From Fibrobacterota bacterium (GTDB lineage Bacteria; Fibrobacterota; Fibrobacteria; UBA5070): a stretch of DNA of 64,000 nucleotides. Numbering within the stretch: the first letter of the stretch is position 1; each line of letters opens with the position of its first letter. Positions 25,644-34,132 of the stretch are shown here, piece after piece. The stretch spans positions 186,001 to 250,000 of the forward strand of contig JADKBN010000031.1 in assembly GCA_016715065.1 (NCBI GenBank). The letters run 5' to 3'. Both the position numbers and the translations under genes were made by a program. The notes below the pieces were generated by a model. That model searched no databases, was not told the DNA's origin, and saw only the letters and a list, made by a program, of their open reading frames with translations.

Positions 25644-28013
25644 TCAGCGGCGCCCGGACAGGCCTCGCAATGCTCCGGCGTCGGTTCCATCTTCCAACAC
25701 CAGTCGCAGATGCCCGCCCCGCATCTCCAGGCGGGTCCCCGCCTTGCGCACGGCCCTCGCCCGATGTTCGGCCGAGACAGAAACTGACGGCTCCGCCCAG
25801 GCACCGCTTCCGGCGAACCATCCGGAAAGGAACACCAAAGCGGCCTGTTCGGTGGTCTGCCCTTCGTTGGAGGCATACGACCCCGACGCCGAGCAAAGGT
25901 CCAGGTAGCTCTTGGCGGCGGGTGTTTTCCGGCCCTTCACCAGATCGTACAGAGGCTGGTCGTAGGCCACGTCCTTGAGTGTGGAAAACTGGTTGTTGGG
26001 TCCTCCCGTGATCCATCCCGGCATGGGGTGGCCGTATACGAAGGTGCTCCAATGGTAAGGCTGGCGAATGGCCTTCTGGCCGAATCCCGCGACGAACGAA
26101 GTGTCCAGGGCGTTCACGCCCAAAACGTGGTGGAGCACTTCCAAGGCGGCGTCCCCATGGCCCTCGTTGGCGCGGAGCGCCTCGGAAAAGACCATGGTTT
26201 GGGCACGGAAGAGCGCAGTCTCGTTGGAGCCCCACCAGAACTCGGTGGGTCCCAGCGGCGATCCGTAGGGTGACTGGACGGTCTTGCCCACCAATCGGGA
26301 AGCCAGGCTCCTCACGAGTTGGTCGGCGACAGAGGCCAGAGCAGGATCGATCTCGGTGGAAGTCGCCAAGGCCATCATGCCGAACAGTTGCGGCGTGAAC
26401 CAGCTCACCGGCTCGGCACCGATCTTGTTGAGCTCGTCGAACATGCTCACACGAAACGCCGAGTCCCCGCTGCGGCGTGCCCATTCGGCCCGCGCCCAGA
26501 ATTCCTCCTGGCGCGAGTCCTTGTCCGAGTAATACACATCCGCTTGACCGATACCACGGTGCCCGGAAAGCCAGGCAAAGGCTCTGTCCGATGCCTCCCG
26601 CAGGCGCCGGGAAAAGGCGGTGTCCAGCTTGGCGAACACCCGCGCTCCTTGGGAAAGAACCCCGCAAGCGTCGCCCGCATCCACCGAAGAGGCTTCCGTG
26701 GCACCCTTCGCCTGCAAGGATGCCCAGCGCGGAAGACCATCCTGGTCGGGGCTTTTGCCCCAGGAAAATTCGGGCTCGGCATCCACCTTGTGGTAGAACG
26801 ATCCGTCCTCGCGCTGCATGCGCAGGATCCACTCCAATCCCCACCGCGCTTCGTCCAGCAACGCCTGGGATGGCGCCAATTCCTGTCCAGAGCGTCGACG
26901 GTCCAGCTCCGCCAACCACAGGAAACTGGCGACGGAAATCGACGCCTCGTGCACCCACTTCCCGAAATCTCCCGCGTTGTGCCAACCGCCATGGAAATCG
27001 CCGGTTGCGTTCGTGTCGGAGCGCAATGTGTCCTGACGGTGGCAGATCGGATGGTCGATTCCCGCCCGCTCGTCGTGGACCGCCGCCCCGCAGCGGATGG
27101 TGGAAAAACAGCGCAAGGCATTCTTGTACAGATCGCCGTAGACGCCATGTTTGACAGAAAACAGCGCCGATTTACGGCCATTCACATCGATTTGCCAGAG
27201 GCCTTCTTCCGTGAAGGCGCTGAAGTCGCCGAACGCGACGATCTCCCCGCTGGTGGCCGAATCGTCCAACACCCCTTTCAGGGTGCCGGAAAAGTGCCGG
27301 ACACCCTGCGCGTCCACCACATGGAAGGTGTCGCCCGGCCAGGCGTTGGGAGTGGTGATCACGGTGCGCTTCTTCCAGGATGGCTCGTAGCCCACCTGGT
27401 CGACCTTGGGGAACTTCGAGGTGTACACCCCGGTGTCGGGAGCGATGCGTTCTTCGCCGGCGAGATAGAATTCGATGTCGTCAATTTCTGCCCAAACATC
27501 CTTGCTCGTGTTGTTCCCCACCAGGAACCCCACCTGGACGGCTTTGGCCGGAGCCCAGGGGCTTGCGGTTCCCCAGGTCTGCTTGAGCTTTGAGAAGGGC
27601 GCTTCGAACAGGCGCCAAGCGGTGTCTGCCGCCACCGGGGATTCGTAATGGTTGTAGGTGGTGTTCGTGGTGGTGGTGGGGATCTGCACCTTGAGCGATC
27701 CCGCGTTGGTTCGGGCCAAAAAGCGCACTCCCGCATAGCTGGACAGATCCAATTCCCCGTAGGAGGACGCGAGCGACCCGGAAGCCCCGGCGTATCCGGA
27801 AATCCCCGAGAGGTGCACCTCGAGACGTCCACAAGCCTGGGAGCCTCCCGCCCCAGGATGCCCCGCTCGAGTCCATGTGGAAGCGGAAGAAGCGCTGTCC
27901 TGGTAGGTGATCCAGCCCCCTCCGCCAGGGGAGGTGGGACCTGCGGTCTCGAAGTCGTCCATCAACAGCGCGTTCGCGAAAACCATGGGGACCAAGGCAA
28001 ACACGGAAACCAT
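25644..28013 (-). CDS. Secreted glycoside hydrolase family 9 cellulase
   Basis: About 789 aa. After a short hydrophobic leader (MVSVFALVPMVFANALL) comes a CBM11-like beta-sandwich (DDFETAGPTSPGG… DDIEFYL, ~15-195), then an Ig-like CelD_N domain (FPKVDQVGYEPSWKKR…) and the (alpha/alpha)6 GH9 domain. The catalytic base is in GGWHNAGDFGKW (near 340-346) and the acid in YASNEGQTTEQAAL (near 714). A C-terminal sorting-like tail follows. ATG 28013 has a GAGGT ribosome site 5 nt upstream and is preferred; in-frame starts at 28064 (ATG), 28109 (ATG) and 28136 (TTG) would add a basic residue before the hydrophobic core and cannot be excluded. Expected role: endo- or processive cleavage of cellulose. 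Confidence 0.92.
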   Translation of the reverse strand: MVSVFALVPMVFANALLMDDFETAGPTSPGGGGWITYQDSASSASTWTRAGHPGAGGSQACGRLEVHLSGISGYAGASGSLASSYGELDLSSYAGVRFLARTNAGSLKVQIPTTTTNTTYNHYESPVAADTAWRLFEAPFSKLKQTWGTASPWAPAKAVQVGFLVGNNTSKDVWAEIDDIEFYLAGEERIAPDTGVYTSKFPKVDQVGYEPSWKKRTVITTPNAWPGDTFHVVDAQGVRHFSGTLKGVLDDSATSGEIVAFGDFSAFTEEGLWQIDVNGRKSALFSVKHGVYGDLYKNALRCFSTIRCGAAVHDERAGIDHPICHRQDTLRSDTNATGDFHGGWHNAGDFGKWVHEASISVASFLWLAELDRRRSGQELAPSQALLDEARWGLEWILRMQREDGSFYHKVDAEPEFSWGKSPDQDGLPRWASLQAKGATEASSVDAGDACGVLSQGARVFAKLDTAFSRRLREASDRAFAWLSGHRGIGQADVYYSDKDSRQEEFWARAEWARRSGDSAFRVSMFDELNKIGAEPVSWFTPQLFGMMALATSTEIDPALASVADQLVRSLASRLVGKTVQSPYGSPLGPTEFWWGSNETALFRAQTMVFSEALRANEGHGDAALEVLHHVLGVNALDTSFVAGFGQKAIRQPYHWSTFVYGHPMPGWITGGPNNQFSTLKDVAYDQPLYDLVKGRKTPAAKSYLDLCSASGSYASNEGQTTEQAALVFLSGWFAGSGAWAEPSVSVSAEHRARAVRKAGTRLEMRGGHLRLVLEDGTDAGALRGLSGRR

Positions 28014-28319
28014 CAAAGACCTCGATGCAGAGTTGGATATCGGTGGTTCAGGAACGCTAGGCATTCCGGATGTCGTTGAGTCGCCTTTTGTGTTCCCAAG
28101 GATCACCATCCGGATCTCGAATTTCCTTTCAGCCAATCATCGATCCATCCTCGATGACAACAAACCACACCACAGCAAGCATCGGGAAACCAGGCATGAA
28201 CAGATCCACAATTCCTGATTCGCGAAGTTAAATTTAAAGATCCGTGCTCCTGATCCTCGGCTTCCCTGCTGCTTGAGCGACACGGACCATCACCCTTTCC
28301 CACACACAAGGACCCGTCC
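28014..28319. promoter_or_regulatory. Divergent promoter region between GH9 and a small secreted gene
   Basis: About 300 bp containing the alternative GH9 starts and an AT-rich island with the palindrome TTAAATTTAA near 28228, unusual in this GC-rich DNA. It probably drives both divergent genes. An AAGGA ribosome site at 28308-28313 belongs to the small gene downstream. No other feature is seen. Confidence 0.35.
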
Positions 28320-28686
28320 ATGGCGAACAGGTACTCACCCTCCGGCCGATTCAGCCCGTTGGCGCTTCTCCTGTTGCCTGCGGGCCTGCTGACCATCGTT
28401 CCGTTGCTGAGCGCCGCGTACGCGTACGCCATCCGCCAAGAAGTTCATCGGAAACACGGCAGCCTTCCTCGCAAGCCTGGACAACCAGGATGTTTCGCCG
28501 CTTTCCGCGATGGAAGCCGCCGAGGACCTTGGAGCCGACCACTGCGTGGTGACCAAGTACAGCTCCCGCACCAATCCCAAGTGCTACATCAGCGTGATCA
28601 ACAAGAAGTCGAAGGTCAACAGCAAGGGCGAGGTCGATTTCGACAACGAGACTCTGGTCGAGTACGTGGAAGTCAAGGCGGGCTGA
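28320..28686 (+). pseudogene. Small secreted protein gene interrupted by a frameshift
   Basis: ATG 28320 with an AAGGA ribosome site 7 nt upstream begins a signal-peptide-like sequence ending in 'PLALLLLPAGLLTIVPLLS' and AAYAYA. From about 28435 the GC3-rich, protein-like frame is shifted by +1: AKKFIGNTAAFLASLDNQDV, then AEDLGADHCVVTKYSS and NPKCYISVINKKSKVNSKGE, ending EVKAG at the TGA 28684-28686. Joined, they give a ~120-aa secreted or membrane-anchored protein with two Cys. One extra base somewhere in 28411-28437 explains the break. It may be decay, a sequencing error or a programmed +1 shift. Family not recognised. Confidence 0.55.
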
Positions 28687-28693
28687 TGGCTCG

Positions 28694-30088
28694 CTAGGGT
28701 TTTCCCTTCTCCAGCGGCGGCCACGGATGGGACTCTCCCGCCGAATCCAACAGGAATTGGCCGTGGGAACAGTGGAAGACCAATCCTCCATCCGCTGTGC
28801 TCCACCATTGGCATCCGCTTCCTGGCAGCCTGAAGAACAGGACCCGCCTCGGCCGGCCGGTGGAATCCGCCTCGATGCGATCCACCTCACCCCACGTACC
28901 GAAGTGGCCTCCCGCTTTCAGGGTCAGGACGCCGAAACGCGTCGAGAGGAAGGCATCCACCGGAGTGGAATCGAGGACCACCACCCGACCCGAATCCAGC
29001 CAGGCGAGTTCTCCGCCCCACTCCCCCCGCGAGGCGCTGAGCAACCAGCCTCCGTTCCAGAAGCAGGACGATTGCGGTGTCTGGCGGATGGCCTCGGTGG
29101 TGGGACCGTCGGCCCAGCCGTGCAAGACCGCGCCCCACGACAATTTCCGTAACTGGTCGGCGCCCAATTCCCTGCAGGCAGGCAGGGGCAGGGTGGAGTC
29201 CACGAGAAGCTCCGATCGGAGGTCCGGCATTTCCGTCAGGAAAAGTCCGTGCAGGTAGAGATTCTCCCGCATGTCGGGAATGGCCTTGGAGTCCCGTTCG
29301 GAAATCCTTTCGAAGGCATCGCGGGCCGCCTCCCGCACATCGGGGTGCCAATGGAAATCCGCCGCCGACCACAGAAGGCCCGCCGATCGCGGATCCCCCA
29401 GATCGCCCAAGGCGCGGGCCGCCGAGGCCTGGCACGGCCAGTCGGTCGGATCGCCGAGCGCTTCCTCCAGACGCATTCGCCAGAACGTGTCGCGGGTCCA
29501 GCCCATGGCACGGAGGAACGCGCTGCGTTCGCGCCCAGCCAACCCATTGTCGATCCGTTCCCGCAATCCCCTGGCATGGGTATCCAAGTCTCCCAGGATC
29601 CAGAAGAATCCCGGCCAATCGCGGATCCCCACCGAGTCCCCGTGCCGAACCAACGCGCGCAGACCCCGTGCGGTTCCCGCCGACATGCGGACGAATTCGA
29701 TCTCCTTCTGGAAATCGAAGTCCCGACGCGATCCGGACAGGGAATCCAGGAGCGCGTCCGCTCGTGGATTTCCCAACAGAGCGGTCCCCAGGAGGTCCAG
29801 GGCCAATCGCTGGCGGTCCTTGTCGGGATCCGCGCGCACCACCGAATCCAGCCAGCGCGCATAGGCGGGACGGTCGCCGCTGCGACGGATTCTGTTCATC
29901 AACGTGTCGACCAGCCGACTGCCGGGGCTGCGGCAACGCCCGAAGTCCGAAGCGAAGGCGGCCACCACCCGCAGGACCCGCTCCCGCTCCTTCGCTTGCT
30001 GTACACGGTGCCATTCGAAGACGCCCCCCAGGACAAGGGCTGCCGCCAACGCACCGAGCGCGAGAGTTTTCCAGGGGATCGGGATCAT
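28694..30088 (-). CDS. Membrane-anchored HEAT-repeat protein
   Basis: About 464 aa. One N-terminal helix (MIPIPWKTLALGALAAALVL) anchors a mostly helical protein. Residues ~200-270 contain HEAT-like units, e.g. 'ASAARALGDLGDPRSAGLLW' and 'DVREAARDAFERISERD'. The C-terminal third is beta-rich with several Trp (CQWWSTADGGLVFH). HEAT arrays usually scaffold protein contacts; no enzymatic motif is seen. Start 30088 is chosen for the membrane helix; 30100 (MLASMIP) is a close alternative. It begins 52 bp after the AAA/DUF4143 gene on the same strand and may be co-transcribed with it. Confidence 0.7.
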   Translation of the reverse strand: MIPIPWKTLALGALAAALVLGGVFEWHRVQQAKERERVLRVVAAFASDFGRCRSPGSRLVDTLMNRIRRSGDRPAYARWLDSVVRADPDKDRQRLALDLLGTALLGNPRADALLDSLSGSRRDFDFQKEIEFVRMSAGTARGLRALVRHGDSVGIRDWPGFFWILGDLDTHARGLRERIDNGLAGRERSAFLRAMGWTRDTFWRMRLEEALGDPTDWPCQASAARALGDLGDPRSAGLLWSAADFHWHPDVREAARDAFERISERDSKAIPDMRENLYLHGLFLTEMPDLRSELLVDSTLPLPACRELGADQLRKLSWGAVLHGWADGPTTEAIRQTPQSSCFWNGGWLLSASRGEWGGELAWLDSGRVVVLDSTPVDAFLSTRFGVLTLKAGGHFGTWGEVDRIEADSTGRPRRVLFFRLPGSGCQWWSTADGGLVFHCSHGQFLLDSAGESHPWPPLEKGKP

Positions 30089-30140
30089 GGAAGCCAACAT
30101 AGAATCGGGGCCCTTTCGCCAACTGGCGATCGGGTCTCCT

Positions 30141-31298
30141 TCAATGCGCTCCGATTTCCCCCAGCGCTTGTGGCAGGGACTGGATCCCCACACGCTCCAC
30201 CTTTTCCCGCAGCGCCACCCGCCCCGAGCCTGGATGCACCAGAAACAGCCGTTCCAAGTCCAGATCCTGCATGGCCACGGTCATCGATCGCGTGGTGGCG
30301 GGGTGGTCCGAGAGCATGAATTCGAACCCGTAGCGTTTGCCGCCGAGCATCACCATCAGATCCAGCTCGGCACCCGCCTGGGTCCGGTAGAACCAAGCGT
30401 TCTCCTGCTCTCCCAAGAGAGACAAAATCTGTTCGATCGCGAATCCTTCCCACGAGGCGCCCGCCCGGGGATGGGAGAGGATATCCAGTTCCGTGGAGGT
30501 CTGGAAGAAGAAGTGGAGGAGCCCGCTGTCCCGGAAATACACGCGCGGGGATTTGACCAGACGTTTGCCCAGGTTCTCGTGCCAAGGCGGCAACACCCGC
30601 AGGACGTAGGTGGAGGAGAGGATGTCGAGGTAGTGCTTGGCCGTGGCTTCCTGGGTGCCCATGGAACGCGCGAATTCCGCCGCATTCCAGATCTGGCCAT
30701 GGAAATGCGCCACCATGGTCCAGAACCGGCGCAACGTGGCGGCGGGAACACGGATGCCAAGAGCCGGAATGTCCCGTTCCAGGAACGTTCTGACAAAATT
30801 CGTTCGCCAATCCATGCTCAGGGGATCGGTGGCGGCCAGCCAGGACCGGGGGAACCCTCCCCGCACCCAGAGGGACCGAAAATTGTCGGGGCCTGCTTCG
30901 GACAGATCGAACCCTCCCAGCGAAAGCATCGCGGCGCGCCCCGCCAACGACTCGGAAGCATGACCCACCACCTGCGGCGACGCGCTTCCCAGCAACAAGA
31001 ATCGGCAAGGAGTGCCAGGGCGATCCGCCAACACGCGCAACAGCGGAAAAAGCTCGGGCTGGTGTTGAATTTCATCCAGGACCACCAAGCCCCGCGCGGA
31101 GTCCAAGATGTACCGGGCACTCTCCGTTTTTAGCGGACAAGCGGGGTCTTCCAGATCGAAAAATGCCCCGGATGCCTGCTCGCAGATCGCCCGTGCCAAG
31201 GTGGACTTTCCGCACTGGCGCGGCCCCAAAAGGACCACCACTGGATAATGCTCCAAGGCTTCTCGCACCCGTGACTGTTCCCGCAATCGGCCAATCAT
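30141..31298 (-). CDS. AAA ATPase with DUF4143
   Basis: A 385-aa ATPase of the AAA_14/DUF4143 type. Walker A is LLGPRQCGKSTLA (near residue 24-36), Walker B GLVVLDEIQHQPEL, sensor region FLLLGSASP; the C-terminal DUF4143 (~185-345) ends with a PD-(D/E)xK-like segment (GAELDLMVMLGGKRYGFEF). These proteins are widespread in mobile and variable regions, often as solitary genes; their role is unsettled. The promoter region is AT-rich and carries an inverted pair CTTGTA…TACAAG (31300-31334) around the likely start site, suggesting autoregulation. Confidence 0.85.
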   Translation of the reverse strand: MIGRLREQSRVREALEHYPVVVLLGPRQCGKSTLARAICEQASGAFFDLEDPACPLKTESARYILDSARGLVVLDEIQHQPELFPLLRVLADRPGTPCRFLLLGSASPQVVGHASESLAGRAAMLSLGGFDLSEAGPDNFRSLWVRGGFPRSWLAATDPLSMDWRTNFVRTFLERDIPALGIRVPAATLRRFWTMVAHFHGQIWNAAEFARSMGTQEATAKHYLDILSSTYVLRVLPPWHENLGKRLVKSPRVYFRDSGLLHFFFQTSTELDILSHPRAGASWEGFAIEQILSLLGEQENAWFYRTQAGAELDLMVMLGGKRYGFEFMLSDHPATTRSMTVAMQDLDLERLFLVHPGSGRVALREKVERVGIQSLPQALGEIGAH

Positions 31299-31299
31299 A

Positions 31300-31334
31300 C
31301 TTGTAAATTACCATATAGACTCAGGATATACAAG
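31300..31334. promoter_or_regulatory. Inverted repeat in the DUF4143 gene promoter
   Basis: CTTGTA at 31300-31305 and TACAAG at 31329-31334 flank an AT-rich centre directly upstream of the ATPase start at 31298. The spacing allows a dimeric regulator to cover the promoter. No known consensus matched. Confidence 0.25.
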
Positions 31335-31394
31335 CTTATTGGACAAACCACGCTCAACCCACCCCTCCCTTTAACCGTCTACTTTTGGTGATCC

Positions 31395-32618
31395 ATGACT
31401 TCCGTCCGCCTACCGCATAGCCGCCTTGCCCAACTTTGGCCCACCGAACTCCAGGGAGCCCGCTTGGGCGCCGTGGTGCACCCCGCCTCCATTCTTCCTG
31501 ACTTCACCCACTTGGCGGATGTCCTGCGCAAACCGGGATCCCCCTGGACCCTGGTGTCGCTGTTCGGGCCCCAGCACGGGATCTTGGGGCACACCCAGGA
31601 CAACATGATCGAATGGGAAGGCGAGAGCGACCCGCGCTGGGGCGTGCCGGTCCATTCTCTGTATGGCACTGTCCGCAAGCCCACCCCCACCATGCTGGAG
31701 GGCGTGGACGTGCTGCTGGTGGATCTGCAGGACGTGGGCGCCCGCTACTACACCTTCATCTGGACTTTGCTGTTGTGCTTGGAAGCCGCCTGGGAGAAAG
31801 GCATCGCGGTGGTGGTGCCGGACCGACCCAATCCGCTGGGCGGCGATCTGGTGGAAGGCCCCACGCTGGACGCCGATTACAAGTCCTTCGTGGGACTCCA
31901 CACGGTTCCCGTGCGCCACGGCCTGACCATGGGCGAAATGGCCAAGCTTTTGGTGGCGGAAAAGTACCCCGGATTGAAGCTGCACGTGCTTCCCATGGAG
32001 GGCTGGAAGCGTGGCATGCTGTGGGAAGAGGCGAATCTGCCCTGGGTGCTGCCCAGCCCCAACATGCCCACCGCCGACACCGCCCGCGTCTATCCCGGCA
32101 TGTGCCTGTTGGAAGCCTGCACGGCCAGCGAAGGTCGCGGGACCACGCGTCCCTTCGAGATCTTCGGCGGACCGTGGATCGACGCGGCCAAGCTCAAAGC
32201 GGACCTCGATTCGCTTTCCCTCCAGGGCGTGGTCTTCCGCGAGCTGGGGTTCCAACCCACCTTCCACAAGGGCATGGGGAGGCTTTGCGGCGGGGTGCAG
32301 ATCCATGTGACGGACCCTGTCGCACTACGCCCGGTGGAACTGGGCTTCGCCGCACTCTGGGCGTTGCGTCGGCAGGGCTCCCTGCCTGCGCCGGTGGCGA
32401 TCAATCCGTTGGATCCGCGCGATCTGCCGGACACCTTCGGATGGAAAGCCCCGCCCTATGAGTATGAAACCATCAAGCCCGCCATCGATATCCTGGCCGG
32501 GCACAAGCGTTGGCGAGAAATGCTGGAACAGGGCGCTTCGGTACAAGATCTGTCCAAGGCCTGGGCTCCGGACGAGGCGGCCTGGCTGGAGCGCCGGGCG
32601 CCTCACCTGCTTTACTGA
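31395..32618 (+). CDS. namZ: Exo-beta-N-acetylmuramidase (NamZ, DUF1343, GH171)
   Basis: A 407-aa DUF1343 protein; the family includes NamZ, which removes terminal N-acetylmuramic acid from peptidoglycan fragments (GH171). The family landmarks are present: LFGPQHGILGHTQDNM, 'VPVHSLYG..KPTPTML', VLLVDLQDVGARYYTF, VVPDRPNPLGG and LPSPNMPT. No signal peptide is visible, which would place it in the cytoplasm or rely on another route. It probably acts in cell-wall recycling or scavenging. Its stop overlaps the convergent tail-fibre-like gene, and the last 28 codons occur again as a scrap at 34049-34132. Confidence 0.9.
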   Translation: MTSVRLPHSRLAQLWPTELQGARLGAVVHPASILPDFTHLADVLRKPGSPWTLVSLFGPQHGILGHTQDNMIEWEGESDPRWGVPVHSLYGTVRKPTPTMLEGVDVLLVDLQDVGARYYTFIWTLLLCLEAAWEKGIAVVVPDRPNPLGGDLVEGPTLDADYKSFVGLHTVPVRHGLTMGEMAKLLVAEKYPGLKLHVLPMEGWKRGMLWEEANLPWVLPSPNMPTADTARVYPGMCLLEACTASEGRGTTRPFEIFGGPWIDAAKLKADLDSLSLQGVVFRELGFQPTFHKGMGRLCGGVQIHVTDPVALRPVELGFAALWALRRQGSLPAPVAINPLDPRDLPDTFGWKAPPYEYETIKPAIDILAGHKRWREMLEQGASVQDLSKAWAPDEAAWLERRAPHLLY

Positions 32619-33916
32619 GCCCGGTCCCCTGCTTCCATCGCCTTCATGCGCTTTTCCAGGGCGATGGTGTGGAGGGTGAGCTCTTCCACCTTCTTCAGAA
32701 GCACCAGGTTCATCTGGGCCAGGTCCAGCCCGTTTTTCTCGATCTCGGTGGCGCTAGGCACCTCCGGCAGATGCTTGTGGGTCTTGGTGTAGGCTTCCAC
32801 CTCGGACAAAGACGCCAGCTTGTAATCGGGCTCGAACACGTAGTCGGCGACGTTGGTAGACAAAATTCCGTTGGTGACCACTTTGCCGTTGATGGTGCCA
32901 GTGACAGTAAGGTCCTTCGCGATTTTGGTGGAGCGAGACAGAGTCAGGATGTCCGCACTGCCCTCGTATCGAAGAATCTGGTTTCCGCCTCCCTGAACGT
33001 TGATCTCGAAATCAGAGGGCGCTGCGGTACTTGCATCCTTTTGTCGCGGAATTTCCAGCAGCACGCCCTTGAATCTCTTGTTCAAGGAATTCGCGACAGA
33101 CAGCGTGGCACGATCGAATGCTCCCGTACCGGAACCAGTGAATACCAGAGGCTGCTCCTCCTCCAAAAAAACGCTCCGGCGCAGAGAAATGTGGCTCTGC
33201 GCGAAAACAGCAGTGGTATCCGACGTCCCCGTCCACAAAATGATCGGCACCATCCCTTGGGCTGCCGATCCAATTCCGATACCATTTGCACTCCCACCGA
33301 GAATCCAGCTGCCTTCGGCGTCGCGCAGAGGACCTTGCATCATCAATGGCCCCTTGAGAGTGTCGCCAGCTCGACTCAGATATTTCTTATCGGCAGCAGC
33401 CCCGGTCAGAGCTCCCACATCAGCAGCGGTCAATGAAGCCTTGACCGCCAAAGCGCCGAGCCCAAGGTTGGTCCGAGCCACGGCTTTGTCCGAAAGATCA
33501 GCCAAATTCTCATCACTGGCGAGCATCCCGCTGGGAGCACTCGCGGCGATCTGGCCGGTCACCCAGGTCTCATCGGCCTTCTTGGCCACCAAATCTCCCA
33601 AGATGCGAACGGTGGAAGTGTCAACTTTCCCCTTCAGCACTTTTTCCAGATCGGCCGATCCCACCTTGGCGGCGATCAGCTTGAGGGCATCGTTTAACGC
33701 GGATTGCGTCGCCTTGCTCGATTGCAGGCTGCTAACCGCGATTTGAATCGTGTTCACGGAAGCTAGAGACGCCTTGGTCGCCGTCGCGCTGTCCAGATAG
33801 AAGAGATTTCTGTTCATGTCCTCCGCTCGCGCCGGCTGCCCGGCCACGAAGAGGTTGGGGACGGCCGCGAAGGCGGGGGCACAGGCAAAAAGGGCGAATG
33901 CGAAAAACCGTTTCAT
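32612..33916 (-). CDS. Secreted tail-fibre-like coiled-coil protein, copy 1
   Basis: 434 aa with signal peptide MKRFFAFALFACAPAFA. The sequence goes on with coiled-coil segments (~40-140), phage-fibre-like repeats (ARTNLGLGALAVKASLTAAD, YLSRAGDTLKG), a beta-rich middle, and a C-terminal module (NVADYVFEPDYKLASLSEVE, then THKHLPEVPSATEIEKNGLD and a final coiled coil). That tail is common in Bacteroidota/Fibrobacterota 'tail fiber domain' proteins, where it resembles the trimerising end of fibres. Probably a trimeric surface fibre. The start follows the signal peptide. The stop lies within the convergent namZ end. Paralogue of the next gene upstream. Confidence 0.75.
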   Translation of the reverse strand: MKRFFAFALFACAPAFAAVPNLFVAGQPARAEDMNRNLFYLDSATATKASLASVNTIQIAVSSLQSSKATQSALNDALKLIAAKVGSADLEKVLKGKVDTSTVRILGDLVAKKADETWVTGQIAASAPSGMLASDENLADLSDKAVARTNLGLGALAVKASLTAADVGALTGAAADKKYLSRAGDTLKGPLMMQGPLRDAEGSWILGGSANGIGIGSAAQGMVPIILWTGTSDTTAVFAQSHISLRRSVFLEEEQPLVFTGSGTGAFDRATLSVANSLNKRFKGVLLEIPRQKDASTAAPSDFEINVQGGGNQILRYEGSADILTLSRSTKIAKDLTVTGTINGKVVTNGILSTNVADYVFEPDYKLASLSEVEAYTKTHKHLPEVPSATEIEKNGLDLAQMNLVLLKKVEELTLHTIALEKRMKAMEAGDRAQ

Positions 33917-34048
33917 ACGGGTCGACTCCATTGGAAGTGTCCATCCAATTTGTCGTCGTCGGGAACCTTTCACATCGGCAAAAAGCGAACTCCCAGGAGA
34001 TCTGGACACCACTGGAGCCCAGCTATCTCCCGGCGGCCACCGGGAAAT

Positions 34049-34132
34049 GCTTCGGTACAAGATCTGTCCACGGCCTGGGATCCAGACGAAGCGGCTTGGC
34101 TGGTGAGACGCTCGCCGTTCCTCCTCTACTGA
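34049..34132 (+). pseudogene. Duplicated 3' scrap of namZ
   Basis: The 28 codons before the TGA at 34130-34132 read ASVQDLSTAWDPDEAAWL and then VRRSPFLLY, nearly the same as the true namZ end (ASVQDLSKAWAPDEAAWL, ERRAPHLLY). The first 20 or so bases are identical. Nothing of namZ precedes it, so it is a relic of a tandem duplication that copied the namZ tail with the convergent fibre gene. Confidence 0.85.
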
